Source: Puccinia triticina (Eukaryota; Basidiomycota; Pucciniomycetes; Pucciniales; Pucciniaceae). Taken from it: DNA of 64,000 nt. The translations under genes were made by a program, and so were the position numbers. How positions within the stretch are numbered: position 1 is the stretch's first letter; each line of letters begins with the position of its first letter. The notes under the pieces are model-generated. The model had not been told where the DNA came from and made no database searches. It saw only the letters and a program-made list of their open reading frames with translations. Shown one piece after another: positions 33,671 to 44,904 of the stretch. The stretch is taken from positions 2,418,001 through 2,482,000 of the forward strand of contig NC_070565.1 in the NCBI RefSeq assembly GCF_026914185.1, in the 5' to 3' direction.

Positions 33671-34535
33671 CACCATAAAAGCCAAAAAAACCAATAGATA
33701 ATAGTAAAACCAAAAAAGAATCATATAAGGAAAAAATAAAAAAATGTTTTGTTTCTTTTTATTTTTGTAAAGTATCTATTTTTATTTTTACTAGAGGCCA
33801 AGGCAGCTTTGCCGCTGCAAAACCAATTTTTAGCCTATTTGCCTCAAAAATTTGGGTTAAAAGCACACATTCGAATGAAGAGCATAAAATCATTTGATTC
33901 GTAAGGGTGGAATAGGGAGTTTCAACACTTATAGAAGAAATTTAAACCAAACAAACAGTGATTAAATTCATGTCTCATGAATTTCCTAGGCCAACTGGTA
34001 TATTTTAATGGTTATTGCCTTTCATATGACCAAAACTTGCTCAAAATGAGTGAAATCATTGATGGTAATCAAGAGAGTACTTGGGCCTTGTCTTAGGAAA
34101 AAAGTGGCTGGTGGCGGATCAAAAAAATGAGTTTGAATTAACTTATCATGCTTTAACACAAAATGGTATGGTTTTGAGATTAACTCTTCTCCACATGTGA
34201 TTCAGCAGAGGAAATAGATCAAGAGCCTTTATCTTTGGGGGTATCAAATATAAGGAATCCACAATTAGAAACCAGTCAATTGTCCAGAAGTGAAATTTGT
34301 CACCAGTGCATTCAAAAATGGGATAGGTGGAGGAACAGAATGTTTTAAAAATGGTGAGTTTTTTCAAACCAGTCAAATACATGATGGTGGATTTGCTCAT
34401 ATTTGATACCCCCTATTGGAAATATTTTGAGCTTCTTGGGATTTGTTAATTCTCCAAGGCTTCATCCTCAGAATCTTTAATTGGTGGTGGTGGCTCACAA
34501 TCATGAAACTTATGTAATAGAATAGTTTTCAAAAA

Positions 34536-34748
34536 GCATTGCATAGAATTTTTGGGGAAGATAAATCAAAGGAGAGAGGCCTGATTTCCAGAATTGGATC
34601 CCCAACCAAATTGACCACGGTATCTACAGATTCATCTGACAAGTATGATTCAATTGCAATGAGTAAATTGATCATCAGGAGACACATTGAATACTTGTTG
34701 TATGCAGCAAGCTTGTGGAATACTGGGAATGTGTGGGTCACCAAGTGA
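34536..34748 (+). other. Short open frame, unrecognised
   Basis: About 70 codons contain HRIFGEDKSKERGLISRIGS, SKLIIRRHIEYLLYAASLW and NTGNVWVTK. Composition looks protein-like, but there is no known domain and no linked exon. It could be a relic. Confidence 0.2.
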
Positions 34749-34838
34749 TTCTGGGAGAGGGAAGTTTAAAACTCTTCATTTTCCATACCTCCAGTAATGA
34801 AAGAGATGAGCTCATCATGTGTCCTTTGAGGGCCTATT

Positions 34839-35650
34839 GCAAGTGTGTTATCTTTCCCCAGCAGATTGGCCACAGGCACCTGAACGCTATCAATGGTGAT
34901 GCAGGCAGTCCCCACAGCGGGCAAATAGCTATTTTTGATTGGCTTGGTCTTGATGCCCTCGCCTTGTTTGATCAACAGGACTCTGAGCCCTTTACTGGTG
35001 CGGAAGCGGGTGGAGAAGTAATCCGTGAAGGTGCCATCTGTGATTCATTTCTTGGTCCTGTTGACAATGTAATGCTGACCATCTGCCTTTCTGGTTGCCA
35101 TGCATTGTAAGCTGGCTAAATCTGAACCCAAAAAGGCTTTGCTGATTGCCGACGGTATGTACTTCTGGCCCAATATTACCTCTGGAATCACTTTTGTCTT
35201 CAGCTCCTCCGAGCCGAAGTTCAAAACCAACGGTAACCCAATCACCATCCCACCCAATAACCCATCTGAGAATACTTGGCCTAAGCAGTGGCTTATTTCT
35301 TGTATTATGATGAGCTTGTGCTGGGCAGGTTCAATAAACATTTTAGCATGCACCTTCCAAGAAATCACTCAGATGTGATTTGTGGTGAGCTTGGAATAAA
35401 TGGCTCATAAAGTAGGCAAAAGTTTTGCCTTTGACGGCGGTAGGTAGAGTGGGACTGTGGAGATGTTTGCCGGGCCCGAGTCGCATTGCATTTATATGTT
35501 CCTTAGCCATGAGGTCAACCAATTCCTGGCTGACGCGCTTGCCATTGACCTTGTGCTCCCGGGGCTCCGGAGTAATATGTTTATCAAAGATGAGACACAT
35601 GGCCTTCTGGAATTCGCGATGAATACACTCCAGTCAGACAACAGTGGTGA
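34839..35650 (-). pseudogene. Acyl-CoA dehydrogenase pseudogene (N-terminal and middle domains)
   Basis: The minus strand encodes typical acyl-CoA dehydrogenase segments: VNGKRVSQELVDLMAKEHIN, LGPGKHLHSPTLPTAVKGKT, then EISHCLGQVFSDGLLGG, VIGLPLVLNFGSEELKTK, the Gly-Ser-Asp segment FLGSDLASLQC, HYIVNRTKK, stop, ITDGTFTDYF, and KTKPIKNSYLPAVGTACI. These enzymes oxidise acyl-CoA with FAD. The TGA replaces a Trp codon expected after the Lys pair. An 88-nt intron (about 35411-35331) has acceptor GCCCAG, but its donor reads ATGAGC where GTGAGC is expected. The C-terminal domain and catalytic base are absent. The retained intron indicates a genomic rather than retrotransposed copy. Confidence 0.75.
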
Positions 35651-35679
35651 AATTTGCAGTCGCCTGGGATGTTGAACGC

Positions 35680-36110
35680 CAATATTTACACACTCAACTT
35701 TGTTTGGCCAACAAACGATCCCAATAAACTGTTCCTGATCCAAGGATCCACCGGCAAGCCCATTTACTTCCATCTCAGGGTCCGCAAAGTACATGTCTGT
35801 TAGTAGAAAATAAACCCAAGATAACAACACAAAGAAAGGGCAATTTTTTAATTTCTTTCTGAGAGATGGGAAAGGGTAGAAAGACATGTATAAAATAATA
35901 TATACCATATACCAACCTTAGCCCTACTGGGCTTCTTCCAGGCGCCATCGTCCAAGATAAAGCTAATCTTTCTTGCCAACTCCTCAGCGAAACCCAGCCG
36001 GGACTTGCGCAAGGTGACAGCGGTTGCAATGATGATGATGGCAACTATCAGTGCCAGGCCAGCCAGACTGACGAGCAGCTTCCGCTGACGAATCTTCCTG
36101 GTCCGCGCTG
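35680..36110 (-). pseudogene. Membrane-anchor exon plus second exon, unrecognised gene fragment
   Basis: A minus-strand exon (about 36110-35930) encodes a basic segment then RKLLVSLAGLALIVAIIII, a signal anchor, and GFAEELARKISFILDDG. An intron follows (GTTGGTATAT...CTACTAACAG, about 35925-35796). The next exon reads MYFADPEMEVNGLAGGSLDQ and FIGIVCWPNKVECVNIG. It runs into the acyl-CoA dehydrogenase pseudogene. The anchor exon is nearly identical to the plus-strand exon at 36151-36250, arranged head to head. Confidence 0.4.
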
Positions 36111-36250
36111 GCGAGCCGCCAGGGGACGGGTTGTCCTTGGAGCCAAGCCCCTTAGACAGCGGAAGCTGCTCATCAGTCTGGGTGGTCTGGCATTGATAGT
36201 CGCAATCATCATCATTGCAACGGTGGTCAGCTTGCGGAAATCTTGGCTTG
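35990..36250. repeat. Head-to-head inverted duplication of about 95 bp
   Basis: The complement of 35990-36092 matches 36151-36250, both encoding the membrane anchor, with a spacer of about 60 bp. Both differ at many third positions, so this is not an assembly mirror. Confidence 0.75.
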
Positions 36251-36594
36251 GCGGCTCTGGCACAGTCAATCCCGCGGATGGTGCGATTGTCACTGCTTCA
36301 GGCAATTTGCTCAAACTGTGGGGCGGAATAGGTGACGAAATTACAGTTCAGCTCAACCGTCTGACTTGCTTCACAACTGTGAAGTTTTGGATTTGCTGAT
36401 TCTTGTTGTTGCATCATTATCTTCCAGACTGATAATGGCACAACCTTTGAGTACAGAAACCCTCTAGGCTACTCTGAGTGTGACTTATTCTTTGACAGCT
36501 GGTTCAATTTCTGTTTGCAGAAGGACATTGTTGGGATGGACGGGAGCAAATGTTGCAGTTCAGTCATCATTGTACAGCAGCTTGCAAGAAAATA
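36151..36594 (+). pseudogene. N-terminal fragment of a membrane-anchored GH5 beta-1,3-glucanase-like protein (tentative)
   Basis: RKLLISLGGLALIVAIIII forms a type II membrane anchor. The exon continues through LLKLWGGIGDEIT, and a probable 84-nt intron (GTTCAG at about 36342 to CTTCCAG at 36425) joins it in phase 0 to TDNGTTFEYRNPLGY. The pattern G-x-GDE-x-(5-6)-NGT-x-F-x-Y-x-NP-x-G occurs just before the catalytic domain in fungal exo-beta-1,3-glucanases, which remodel cell-wall glucan. No catalytic Glu region follows and a stop occurs at about 36592, so it is a truncated relic. Confidence 0.4.
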
Positions 36595-36689
36595 GCATTG
36601 CTTGGTTCTTGTGCTTTGAGCTTGTTTCTTCTGGTGATGAGCAACTGAGCAAGCTCGAAAGTGTCATTTGGCGCAAAGTTTAAGGTAGC

Positions 36690-37352
36690 CAAGGAGGCAG
36701 TGGTCTCAAGGTTGCAATTTTTGGGAGAGGCAGGGTTGGGGTTTGGCTTGGCGTAAGCAGCGACCAGAGAAAGGGTTTCCTGTATGTAGTTAGTGTGGTC
36801 AGGGCTGAGCGGGTGTCTAGACAACGGTCGAACTGGCTGAGTGAGGTTGGCAAGTGCAAGGAGGAGTTGGTGTGTATAGATTCTCTATAAAATGGAGGCA
36901 CTATTGAGCTGTTGATCCCCAGGCTGCCCCCCGCGCTGTAATTCCAGCCGGGGGTCAGTCTCAACCCCGTCCGCTGTTGCACTTGCACAGTCTGAGGGGC
37001 AATATTCGTTGGCCCCCCTTTGCATAATGCCTTTACTGCGCGCGCTGGGGGTCATCCACCCACCTTTTTTAGCCCTGCTAGACAGGAATGGAAGGTGGGC
37101 CCAGGTGCATTAGCTTAATGATGCTAGCGGGCTGAGTATAGTTTTTTTTCTTGTGTCTGAGTGACTTGTAATTATACCAGAATGTTTTTTGTGGATTTTA
37201 GATTTTGTAAAGGGGAAACCCTTGATCTTTTTGTAATTTTGTATATTTCTAGGGGGAACCCTTGATCTTTCATTCTATGTTTCACTGAATTTAATATACT
37301 TGGATTTAGTTTATCTTTCATGCTATGTTAGTCTGAAATGAATCCTCCAACA
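36690..37352 (-). repeat. Dispersed LTR-like repeat, copy B
   Basis: On the minus strand it starts TGTTGGAGGATTC at 37352, directly after the purine tract AAGTTGGAGGAGGGG (37353-37367). This is the strongest sign that the three-copy family is an LTR. It contains CAAGGGTTTCCCCTTT, CTGTCTAGCAGGGC and GCAACAGCGG blocks shared with copies A and C, and a TTTTATAGAG TATA-like box. The lower-coordinate end is approximate. Confidence 0.6.
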
Positions 37353-37576
37353 CCCCTCCTCCAACTTAAAAGGTTGTCCTCAACCTCTTGAGAGAAAAGT
37401 AAGTGTTTGTAAGAGAAAAAGGTAAGCTTTTTTTTCTTTTGAGAGATAATTTTTATGAAGAACAGAGATGCAGGAAATAAATGAGTGTGATTCTTGAAAG
37501 ATTGACCTGGGTAACCAAAAAGTGAGCAGAGAAAGCTGGGGAGAGATTTGTTTTTTATTTATTTTATTTTATTTTT

Positions 37577-37850
37577 ATGGACCTACTTCGCACAGCAGAG
37601 AAAAACTCTTTGCACACAGAATCAAACACTACCTGACGTCAGGCCCGCTGGGTGCGCAAGCCGAAAAATACTTTGCGCACAGAAAAAAAGGATTGGCATT
37701 TTCGGATTTATTTCTTGACCAAAATTAAGAGGGGGTTTTTCTTGCCTCCCCTGACAATGTTTCATAATTTTAGGGCCACCCTTATGATGCCAAAATAAAT
37801 CCCAAACATTAATTCCAGAAAATAGTGGATGAACCCCCGTCGAGGACTTG
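37577..37850 (+). repeat. GGACCTACTTCG foldback-related element, left copy
   Basis: The segment begins GGACCTACTTCGCACAGCAG and ends near CGAGGACTTG. It aligns inversely with 50406-51160, which carries extra insertions. Shared blocks include CTCTTTGCRCACAGAATCAA and CTTGCGCGCA-like sequence. The 48.58-49.34 kb inverted repeat has similar ends (GACTTACTTCRCGC), suggesting one superfamily. Confidence 0.5.
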
Positions 37851-37984
37851 ATTGGCATATTCCCCTGCCCAACGGTCAGTCGCCGGGGGACAGGAAGCAC
37901 CCGCAAGCAGCACAAGACCACTTTGCCTAGAGGACACCGCCAGGAATACAAACACCCAATCTCAGCAACTCCACCTGATCTCAG

Positions 37985-38546
37985 CAACTCAGCAACACGA
38001 AACAACATGATTGATCTCCAGGAAGCAGCAGCCACCCCCTTAGATACATTGAACGTCAAAAAATCCGTGTCAGATGAGGTTGAAGTTACACCCAATAATC
38101 CTCAAGAATTCCCTCCGATTCCTCCACCTCCAGAAGCCACCTACCGATCCAAGGAAGAATGCTTTCAAAGCATCCAAAAATGGGCTCTTGAGCACAGATT
38201 TGCCATCACAACCGCCAGCTCCTACAAAGTCAAAAACGGAATATGTGTTAAATATCAGTGTGACAAATCTGGCGCTTATCGACCGCATTGGAAGCCTGTT
38301 GAGCCCCCTGACAAGTCTGGAAACTTACTATCACGCCTCCTGAAGATTCCAAAGAGCCCAACCTTCTCAACAAGTCCAAAGAGTCTGAGGATCTATCCAA
38401 TACAACTGAAGATACCGCAAAGAAACTCCAAATGAACAATGCCAATCAATCTCGAAAAGCTGATTGCCCGTTTTGGCTTCTTTTAAGGTGCAATCTAGAC
38501 ACCAACGAGTGTTTCTTAGTTGTCAAAAACGCCAATTACCTCTTGT
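37985..38546 (+). pseudogene. MULE transposase N-terminal (FAR1-type) fragment
   Basis: An ATG at 38008 opens a frame with EATYRSKEECFQSIQKWALE, HRFAITTASSYKVKNG and CVKYQCDKSGAYRPHW, the WRKY/GCM1-like zinc-binding N-terminus of Mutator-like (MULE) transposases. Near 38335 the frame shifts, and SRKADCPFWLLLRC and FLVVKNANY continue the same domain. No catalytic DDE region follows, so it is a fragment. The intact protein binds terminal inverted repeats and moves DNA by cut and paste. Confidence 0.65.
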
Positions 38547-38719
38547 GATTGTAGATGTAGACTAGCTTGTCTTAATCTTGATTCTCTTGCGTGGGAGGTA
38601 TCTTATTCCATAAATACAGTTTCATTCTATGTTCAACCAACTCTGCTTGTATTTATCTTAGTAGGAGTGAAATACACTGGAGAATGAACATCACAAAAGA
38701 TTGAGACTGGAAGTGATCA

Positions 38720-39085
38720 CTATCTGATGATACTGCTCATCAAGATCAGTGTTAAATCCCTTTGATGACCCAAACGAACCCGGTCATCAAGGGGAGCATG
38801 TGCTGCTCTCGGTGGCCAGAAAAGTGCATCCATCGAGAGGATTACATACTCCCCTTGGTGACCTAATTGCTCCGGTTGTTGAGAGGAGTGAACACTCCCC
38901 TCAATAATTGGAAAGGACCCGGTCATCAAGGGAAGCATGTGCTCCTCTCGATTACCCAAAAGGATCCGGTCATTGAGGGAAGCATGTGCTCCTCTTGATG
39001 ACCGGAAAGGACTGGTCATTGGGGGAAGCCTGTGATCCTCTCAATGACCAGAAAGAGTGGCCATCAACGGAAGTATAACCCGCCC
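38720..39085. repeat. Minisatellite of about 47-50 bp
   Basis: About seven degenerate units of the type GGTCATTGAGGGAAGCATGTGCTCCTCTYGATGACC are present. Each unit can fold because CGGTCAT and ATGACCG face each other. The minus strand stays open through the array, but no gene is inferred. Confidence 0.7.
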
Positions 39086-39279
39086 AATGACTGGTAATTT
39101 GCGCTACATGTAGGTGCAGGCCGGTGTAATTTGGGTAGTGTGTAACTCCGCTTGATGGCCTGTGCCGCTGCCAGCCATCAGCACGGCGGCTGGGTTATGT
39201 ACATAGCCGGAGCTGCTGCCCCTTGAACTTTCTTTTTGAGGGGCGGTTACCCAACTGCTTAGTTTTTGGCGTGTGATAA

Positions 39280-39854
39280 CACTACCAAGATGGATGAATT
39301 TGCGATTTTGTATATTGATCAATATAGTGTATATTGATTGATTTATATTGATCAATTTTTTTTATTATTATTATTCCTCTTGATACCTTTGTCTGTTTTC
39401 CATGTCTCCTTGATACTATTCTATAATCTCTCTCCTTCTGCCTGTGTTAGCTTCAAGCCACAGGAATCTTTTTTTTTTTTTTGCCTGATAACATTCATAA
39501 ATTTCTACATATACCATTCAATTCTTCCTGAAAAAAAGACGTTGCAAGTTTTAGGATTAATCCATGGTAGCTAAGGGGTCTCAAATTTGTTTTCTTATTT
39601 TTTTTCAATTCAACAATTGATGTTATCAAAAGTCTCCAAATCTACTTTTTTCCAAAAAAGGAAAAGCATTGACCCCTGACCTCTCTCATGATACCATCCT
39701 GCACACATTTTTGTGTTTGTTGAACTTTCTGAAGATATTGCACATCATACTTGAAGTGCTATATGCATAGAAGGCCTTTTTGAAATTAGTTTACCATGGT
39801 TTAACATGTTTTTGTCAGGTTCTTTTTTTTATCTACTTTTGTTATCAACCACAG
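39280..39854 (+). repeat. CACTA left terminal inverted repeat
   Basis: Sequence from CACTACCAAG through GTTATCAACCACAG matches the complement of 49828-50402, with indels in A/T runs. Shared landmarks include TATATTGATCAATATA, CAAGCCACAGGAATC and CATGGTTTA. Confidence 0.85.
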
Positions 39855-40354
39855 ATTAATGAGGAATATTTCCACATAAAATTTTATCCAAAATTTTTTT
39901 TTGCATAGAAAACCCAGAAATATTTTAAAATATAATTTATTTGGGGTCACATCCATTATGCAGCAGCAACAATGTGATCAGTTCCCAAATATGACTAATT
40001 TGGTAGTTTCTGGCTCTTTCTGCCATTATCTCAACAGAGCCTGGGAGTTCTTCCATCATATTGGTATCAAAATGATCAATAGCCCCCAAGGATTCATTGT
40101 GTACCTTAAATTACCACATAAACCCCAAATGTAGCAGCTACAATCTGATCAGTTGCCAAATGTCACTAATTTGGTAGTTTCTTGGTGTTTCTGCCGCTAT
40201 ATCTCAAAGCAGCCTAGGAGTTCTTCCATGATATTGGTATCAAAATGTTCAATAACCCCCAGGGATTCATTGTGTACCTTAAATGACCACAAAACACCCA
40301 AATGTAGCCCCTACGACCTGATCAGTTGCCAAATATCACTGATTTGGTAGTTTC

Positions 40355-40738
40355 AACAAAGGGTAGTTACGTTACGTTGCGTTATCCGCGCAATTTTGGT
40401 AATGTAACTACCCCCATTATCCGGGGCCCCCCGTTACTTTACTAGTAACCAGGTCATTTCAGGCCCCGCGCGTAACGTAACGGGCCTCATTTTTGAGGCC
40501 TGTTATCGCGTTATCCCTTGGATAACGCAATAACGGACCATTTAAGGCTTTTTAGCCTCATTTTTTGCCTGTTTTCAAGGGCTCTGCGCGCCCGGATAAC
40601 GCAAAAATCATAAAAAAACCGGCTCAACGTGTTGCAATAACGTAATCGCACTGCCGTTATGCCTAACGCGTAGATAACGACAAAAATTTTGTTACGTTAC
40701 CGTTATCTACGCGTTACGCGTAGCGTAACTACCCTTCG
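40355..40738. mobile_element. 384-bp inverted-repeat element with 11-bp TSD
   Basis: The ends AACAAAGGGTAGTTACGTTA and the complement of GTAACTACCCTTCG share AAGGGTAGTTACG. The satellite sequence TTGGTAGTTTC is present on both sides (40344-40354 and 40739-40749). An 11-bp duplication is in the range of Mutator-like elements. The body is rich in CG and in GTTATC/GATAAC words, unlike its AT-rich surroundings. It has no coding capacity. Confidence 0.75.
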
Positions 40739-43697
40739 TTGGTAGTTTCTTGGTGTTGCTGCCACTATATCTCAACACAGCCTGGGAATTATTCCATGAT
40801 ATTGGTATTGAAATGGTCAATAGCCCCCAAGGATTCATTGTGTACCTTAAATGACCACAAAACCCCCTAATGTAGCACCTACAATCTGATCAGTTGCCAA
40901 ATATCACTAATTTGGTAGTTTCTTGCTGTTTCTGCCAGTATATCTCAACACAGCCTGGGAGGTCTTCCATGATATTGGTATAAAAATGATCAATAGCCCC
41001 CAAGGATTCATTGTGTACCTTAAATGACCACATAACCCCCTAATGTAGCCCCTACAATCTGATCAGTTGCCAAATATTACTGATTTGGTAGTTTCTTTGT
41101 GTTTCTGCCACTATATCTCAAAACAGCCGGGGATTTCTTCCATGATATTGGTATCATAACAATCAATAGCCAACAAGGATTCATTGTGCACCTTAAATGA
41201 CCACAAAACCCCCAGATGTAGCCTCTACGACCTGATCAGTTGCCGAATATCACTAATTTGGTAGTTTCTTGGTGTTTCTGCCACTATATCTCAACACAGC
41301 CTGGGAGTTCTTCCATTATATTGGTGTCAAAATGATCAATGGCCCCCAAGGATTCATTGTGTTTCTTAAATTACCACATAACCCCCAAATGTAGCAGCTA
41401 CAATCTGATCAGTTGCCAAATCTGACTAATTTGGTAGTTTCTTTGTGTTTCTGCCACTATATCTCAAAGCAGCCTGGGAGTTCTTCCATGATATTGGTAC
41501 CAAAATGATCAAATGCCCCTGAAGATTCATTGTGTACCTTGAATGACCACAAAACCCCTAAATGTAGCAGCCACAATGTGATCAGTTGCCAAATATCACT
41601 AATTTGGTAGTTTCTTGGTGTGATCACAGTGTGGCTGCTACATTTGGGGTTTTTGTGGTCATTCAAGTTACTGAATGAATCTTTGAGGGAGTTTGATTGT
41701 TTTGGTACCAATATAATGGAAAAACTCCCACGCTGCGCTGAGATATAGTGGCAGAAACACCAAGAAACTACCAAATTAGTGATATTTGGCAACCGATCAC
41801 ATTGTAGCTGCTACATTTGGGGGTTTTGTGGTCATTCAAGGTACACAATGAATCTTCAGGGGCATGTGATCATTTTGGTACCAATATCATGGAAGAACTG
41901 CCATGCTGCACTGAGACATGGTGGCAGAAACACCAAGATACTACCAAGTTAGTGATATTTGGCAACCAATCACATTGTGGCTGCTACATTTGGGGGTTTT
42001 GTGGTCTTTCAAGGTACACAATGAATCTTTGAGGGCATTTGATCATTTTGGTACCAATATCAGTGAAGAACTCCCATGCTGCGCTGAGATTTAGTGGCAG
42101 AAACACCAGTAAACTACCAAATTAGTGATATTTGGCAACTGATCACATTGTGGCTGCTACATTTGGGGGTCTTGCGATCATTGAAGGTAATCAATGAATC
42201 TTTGAGGGAGTTGGATTGTTTTGGTACCAATACAATGGAAAAACTCCCACGCTGCGCTGAGATATAGTGGCAGAAACACCAAGAAACTACCAAATTAGTG
42301 ATATTTGGCAACCAATCACATTGTAGCTGCTACATTTGGGAGTTTTGTGGTCATTCAAGGTACAAAATGAATCTTCAGGGGCACTTGATCATTTTGGTTC
42401 CAATATCATGGAAGAACTCCCATGCTGCGCTGAGATATAGTGGCAGAAACACCAAGAAACTACCAAATTAGTGATATTTTGCAACTGATCACATTGTGGC
42501 TGCTACTTTTGGGGGTTTTGTGGTCTTTCAAGGTACACAATGAATCTATGAGGGCATTTGATGATTTTGGTACCAATATCATGGAAGAACTCCCATGCTG
42601 CGCTGAGATATAGTGGCAGAAACACCAAGAAACTATCAAATTAGTGATATTTGGCAACTGATCACACTGTGTCTGCTACATTTAGGGGTTTTGTGGTCAT
42701 CCAAGGTACTCAATGAATCTTTTTGGGCTTTTGTTCATTTTTGTACCAATATAATGGCAGAACTCCCATGCTGCACTGGAATATAGTGGCAGAAACTCCA
42801 AGAAACTACCAAATTAGTGATATTGGCAACTGATCACATTGTGGCTGCTACATTTGGGGGTTTTGTGGTCTTTCAAGGTACTCAATGAATCTTTGTGGGC
42901 GTTTGAACATTTTGGTACCAATGTGATTGGAGAAATCCCACACCGCGCTGAGATATAGTGGCAGAAACACCAAGAAACTACCAAATTAGTGATATTTGGC
43001 AACTGATCACATTGTGGCTGCTACATTTGGGGGTTTCGTGATCATTGAAGGTAAACAATGAATCTTTGAGGGAGTTTGATTGTTTTGGTACCAATATAAT
43101 GGAAGAACCCCCACGCTGCGCTGAGATATAGTGGCAGAAACACCATGAAACTACCAAATTAGTGATATTTGGCAACCAATCGCAATGTAGCTGCTACTTT
43201 GGGAGTTTTGTGGTCATTCAAGGTACTCAATGAATCTTTGAGGGCATTTGATCATCTTGGTACCATTATAATGGAAGAACTCCCACGCTGCGCTGAGATA
43301 TAGTGGCAGAAACACCAAGAAACTACCAAATTAGTGATATTTGGCAACTGATCACATTGTGGCTGTTACATTTGGGGGTTTTGTGGTCATTCAAGGTACA
43401 CAATGAATCTTCAGGGGCATGTGATCATTTTGGTACCAATATCATGGAAGAACTCCCATGCTGCGCTGAGATATAGTGGCAGAAACACCCAGAAACTACC
43501 AAATTAGTGATACTTGGCAACTGATCAGATTGTAGGGGCTATATTAGGGGGTTCTGTGGTCATTTAAGGTACACAATGAATCCTTGGGGACTATTGATCA
43601 TTTTGAAACCAATATCACGGAAGAACTCCCAGGCTGTGTTGAGATATAGTGGCAGAAACACCAAGAAACTACCAAATTAGTGATATTTGGCAACCGA

Positions 43698-44620
43698 TGT
43701 GGTGCTCCATTCCACACCATAAGTAGTATTTTACTGTCTTCTTTTACATATATTCATCATGACACTGCCTATTACCCAACACCCCTTCACAAATACCCCA
43801 TTATTATTACATATTCAGATTCTACGCCTGATTTCCCCTATAGTCACCCATACATAGTACCCCTTTATCTTTAATGGTTCAATAGTTATAAAGGATATAA
43901 GATTTACAGAAAACCTACAGTCTTCATTAGTTACAACACTCATTTCATTAGTAACTGACTTAAATCATTACAGTACTTTCCTCTTACAGTTATTTTCTCA
44001 CATATTAAACCCTTTACAGACATTACTCATTATGTACTCTCCCTATTTGTACACATTGCATCATTGGATCTGTGCTCACCTCTTTCAGTAGTGCTCATCA
44101 TTACAAGCTGTTACTATGTTCACATCACCTTCCCCATTTGTACAGTCTTTCTTCCCATAGCCAGAATTCCCATGTCTGTGCTCATCCTTGTACCCCCCCT
44201 GTGGTTTCTTTCACTTATAAACTCCCCTCAGCCGCTGTACTTCCCCCTCATGCTGGTTTATTTTGGATTATCCCCCCCCATAGTATAGCTCTCATCACTT
44301 GCACACTTTGCTCTCAACCTCTCTTCCTTTGCACATTTTGCTCACAACCCTCATTTCCACTCACCTCATCCTCAAGCTTGTGGTATTCCAACTAGACATT
44401 GATTGATATACATAAACCCCTTATTCTAGACCTCACTAAGGATTAGTAGAACTCAAGCCACACCCTTTTCTTTCTTCTTTTTCTTAGTGTAACTCTCACC
44501 AACTCCAGCATTAGATAGGAGGGCAGCCTCAACAGCACCCTTAGCTTCAACCTACATTATCACTAGTGTAGTTGTCTATTTCCCCTCCAAGCTCTTTTCT
44601 GTTTGTTCAGTAGTTCCATA
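43698..44620. mobile_element. TGTGGTGC...TTCCATA element, 4-bp TSD (copy 2)
   Basis: This 923-bp copy of the element at 18677-20176 lies inside the satellite and interrupts one repeat unit. CCGA lies on both sides (43694-43697 and 44621-44624). It lacks the nested LTR and an internal duplication seen in copy 1. Confidence 0.75.
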
Positions 44621-44904
44621 CCGATCAGATTGTAGCAGCTACATTTGGGGATTTTGTGGTCATTCAAGGTACACAATGAATCTATGGGGGCTTTCAAACA
44701 TTTTGGTACCAATTTCATGGAAAAATTCCCAGGCTGTGTAGAGATACAGTTTCAGAAATACCAAGAAACTAACAAAGTAGTGAGATTTGGCAACTGATCA
44801 GATTGTAGCTGCTGCATAGTGGATGTGACCCCAAATACATTATTTCTGGGTTTCATATGCACAAAAATTGTCCAATGAAATTTTATGTGGAAATATTCCT
44901 CATT

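Noticed and set aside
38720..39019. 99-codon minus-strand ORF
   Set aside because: Encoded entirely by the 47-50 bp minisatellite.
42114..43175. Recurring 62-65 codon minus-strand ORFs (NLVVSWCFCHYIS)
   Set aside because: They are one satellite unit read repeatedly; the period of about 173 bp is not a multiple of three and frames differ between units.
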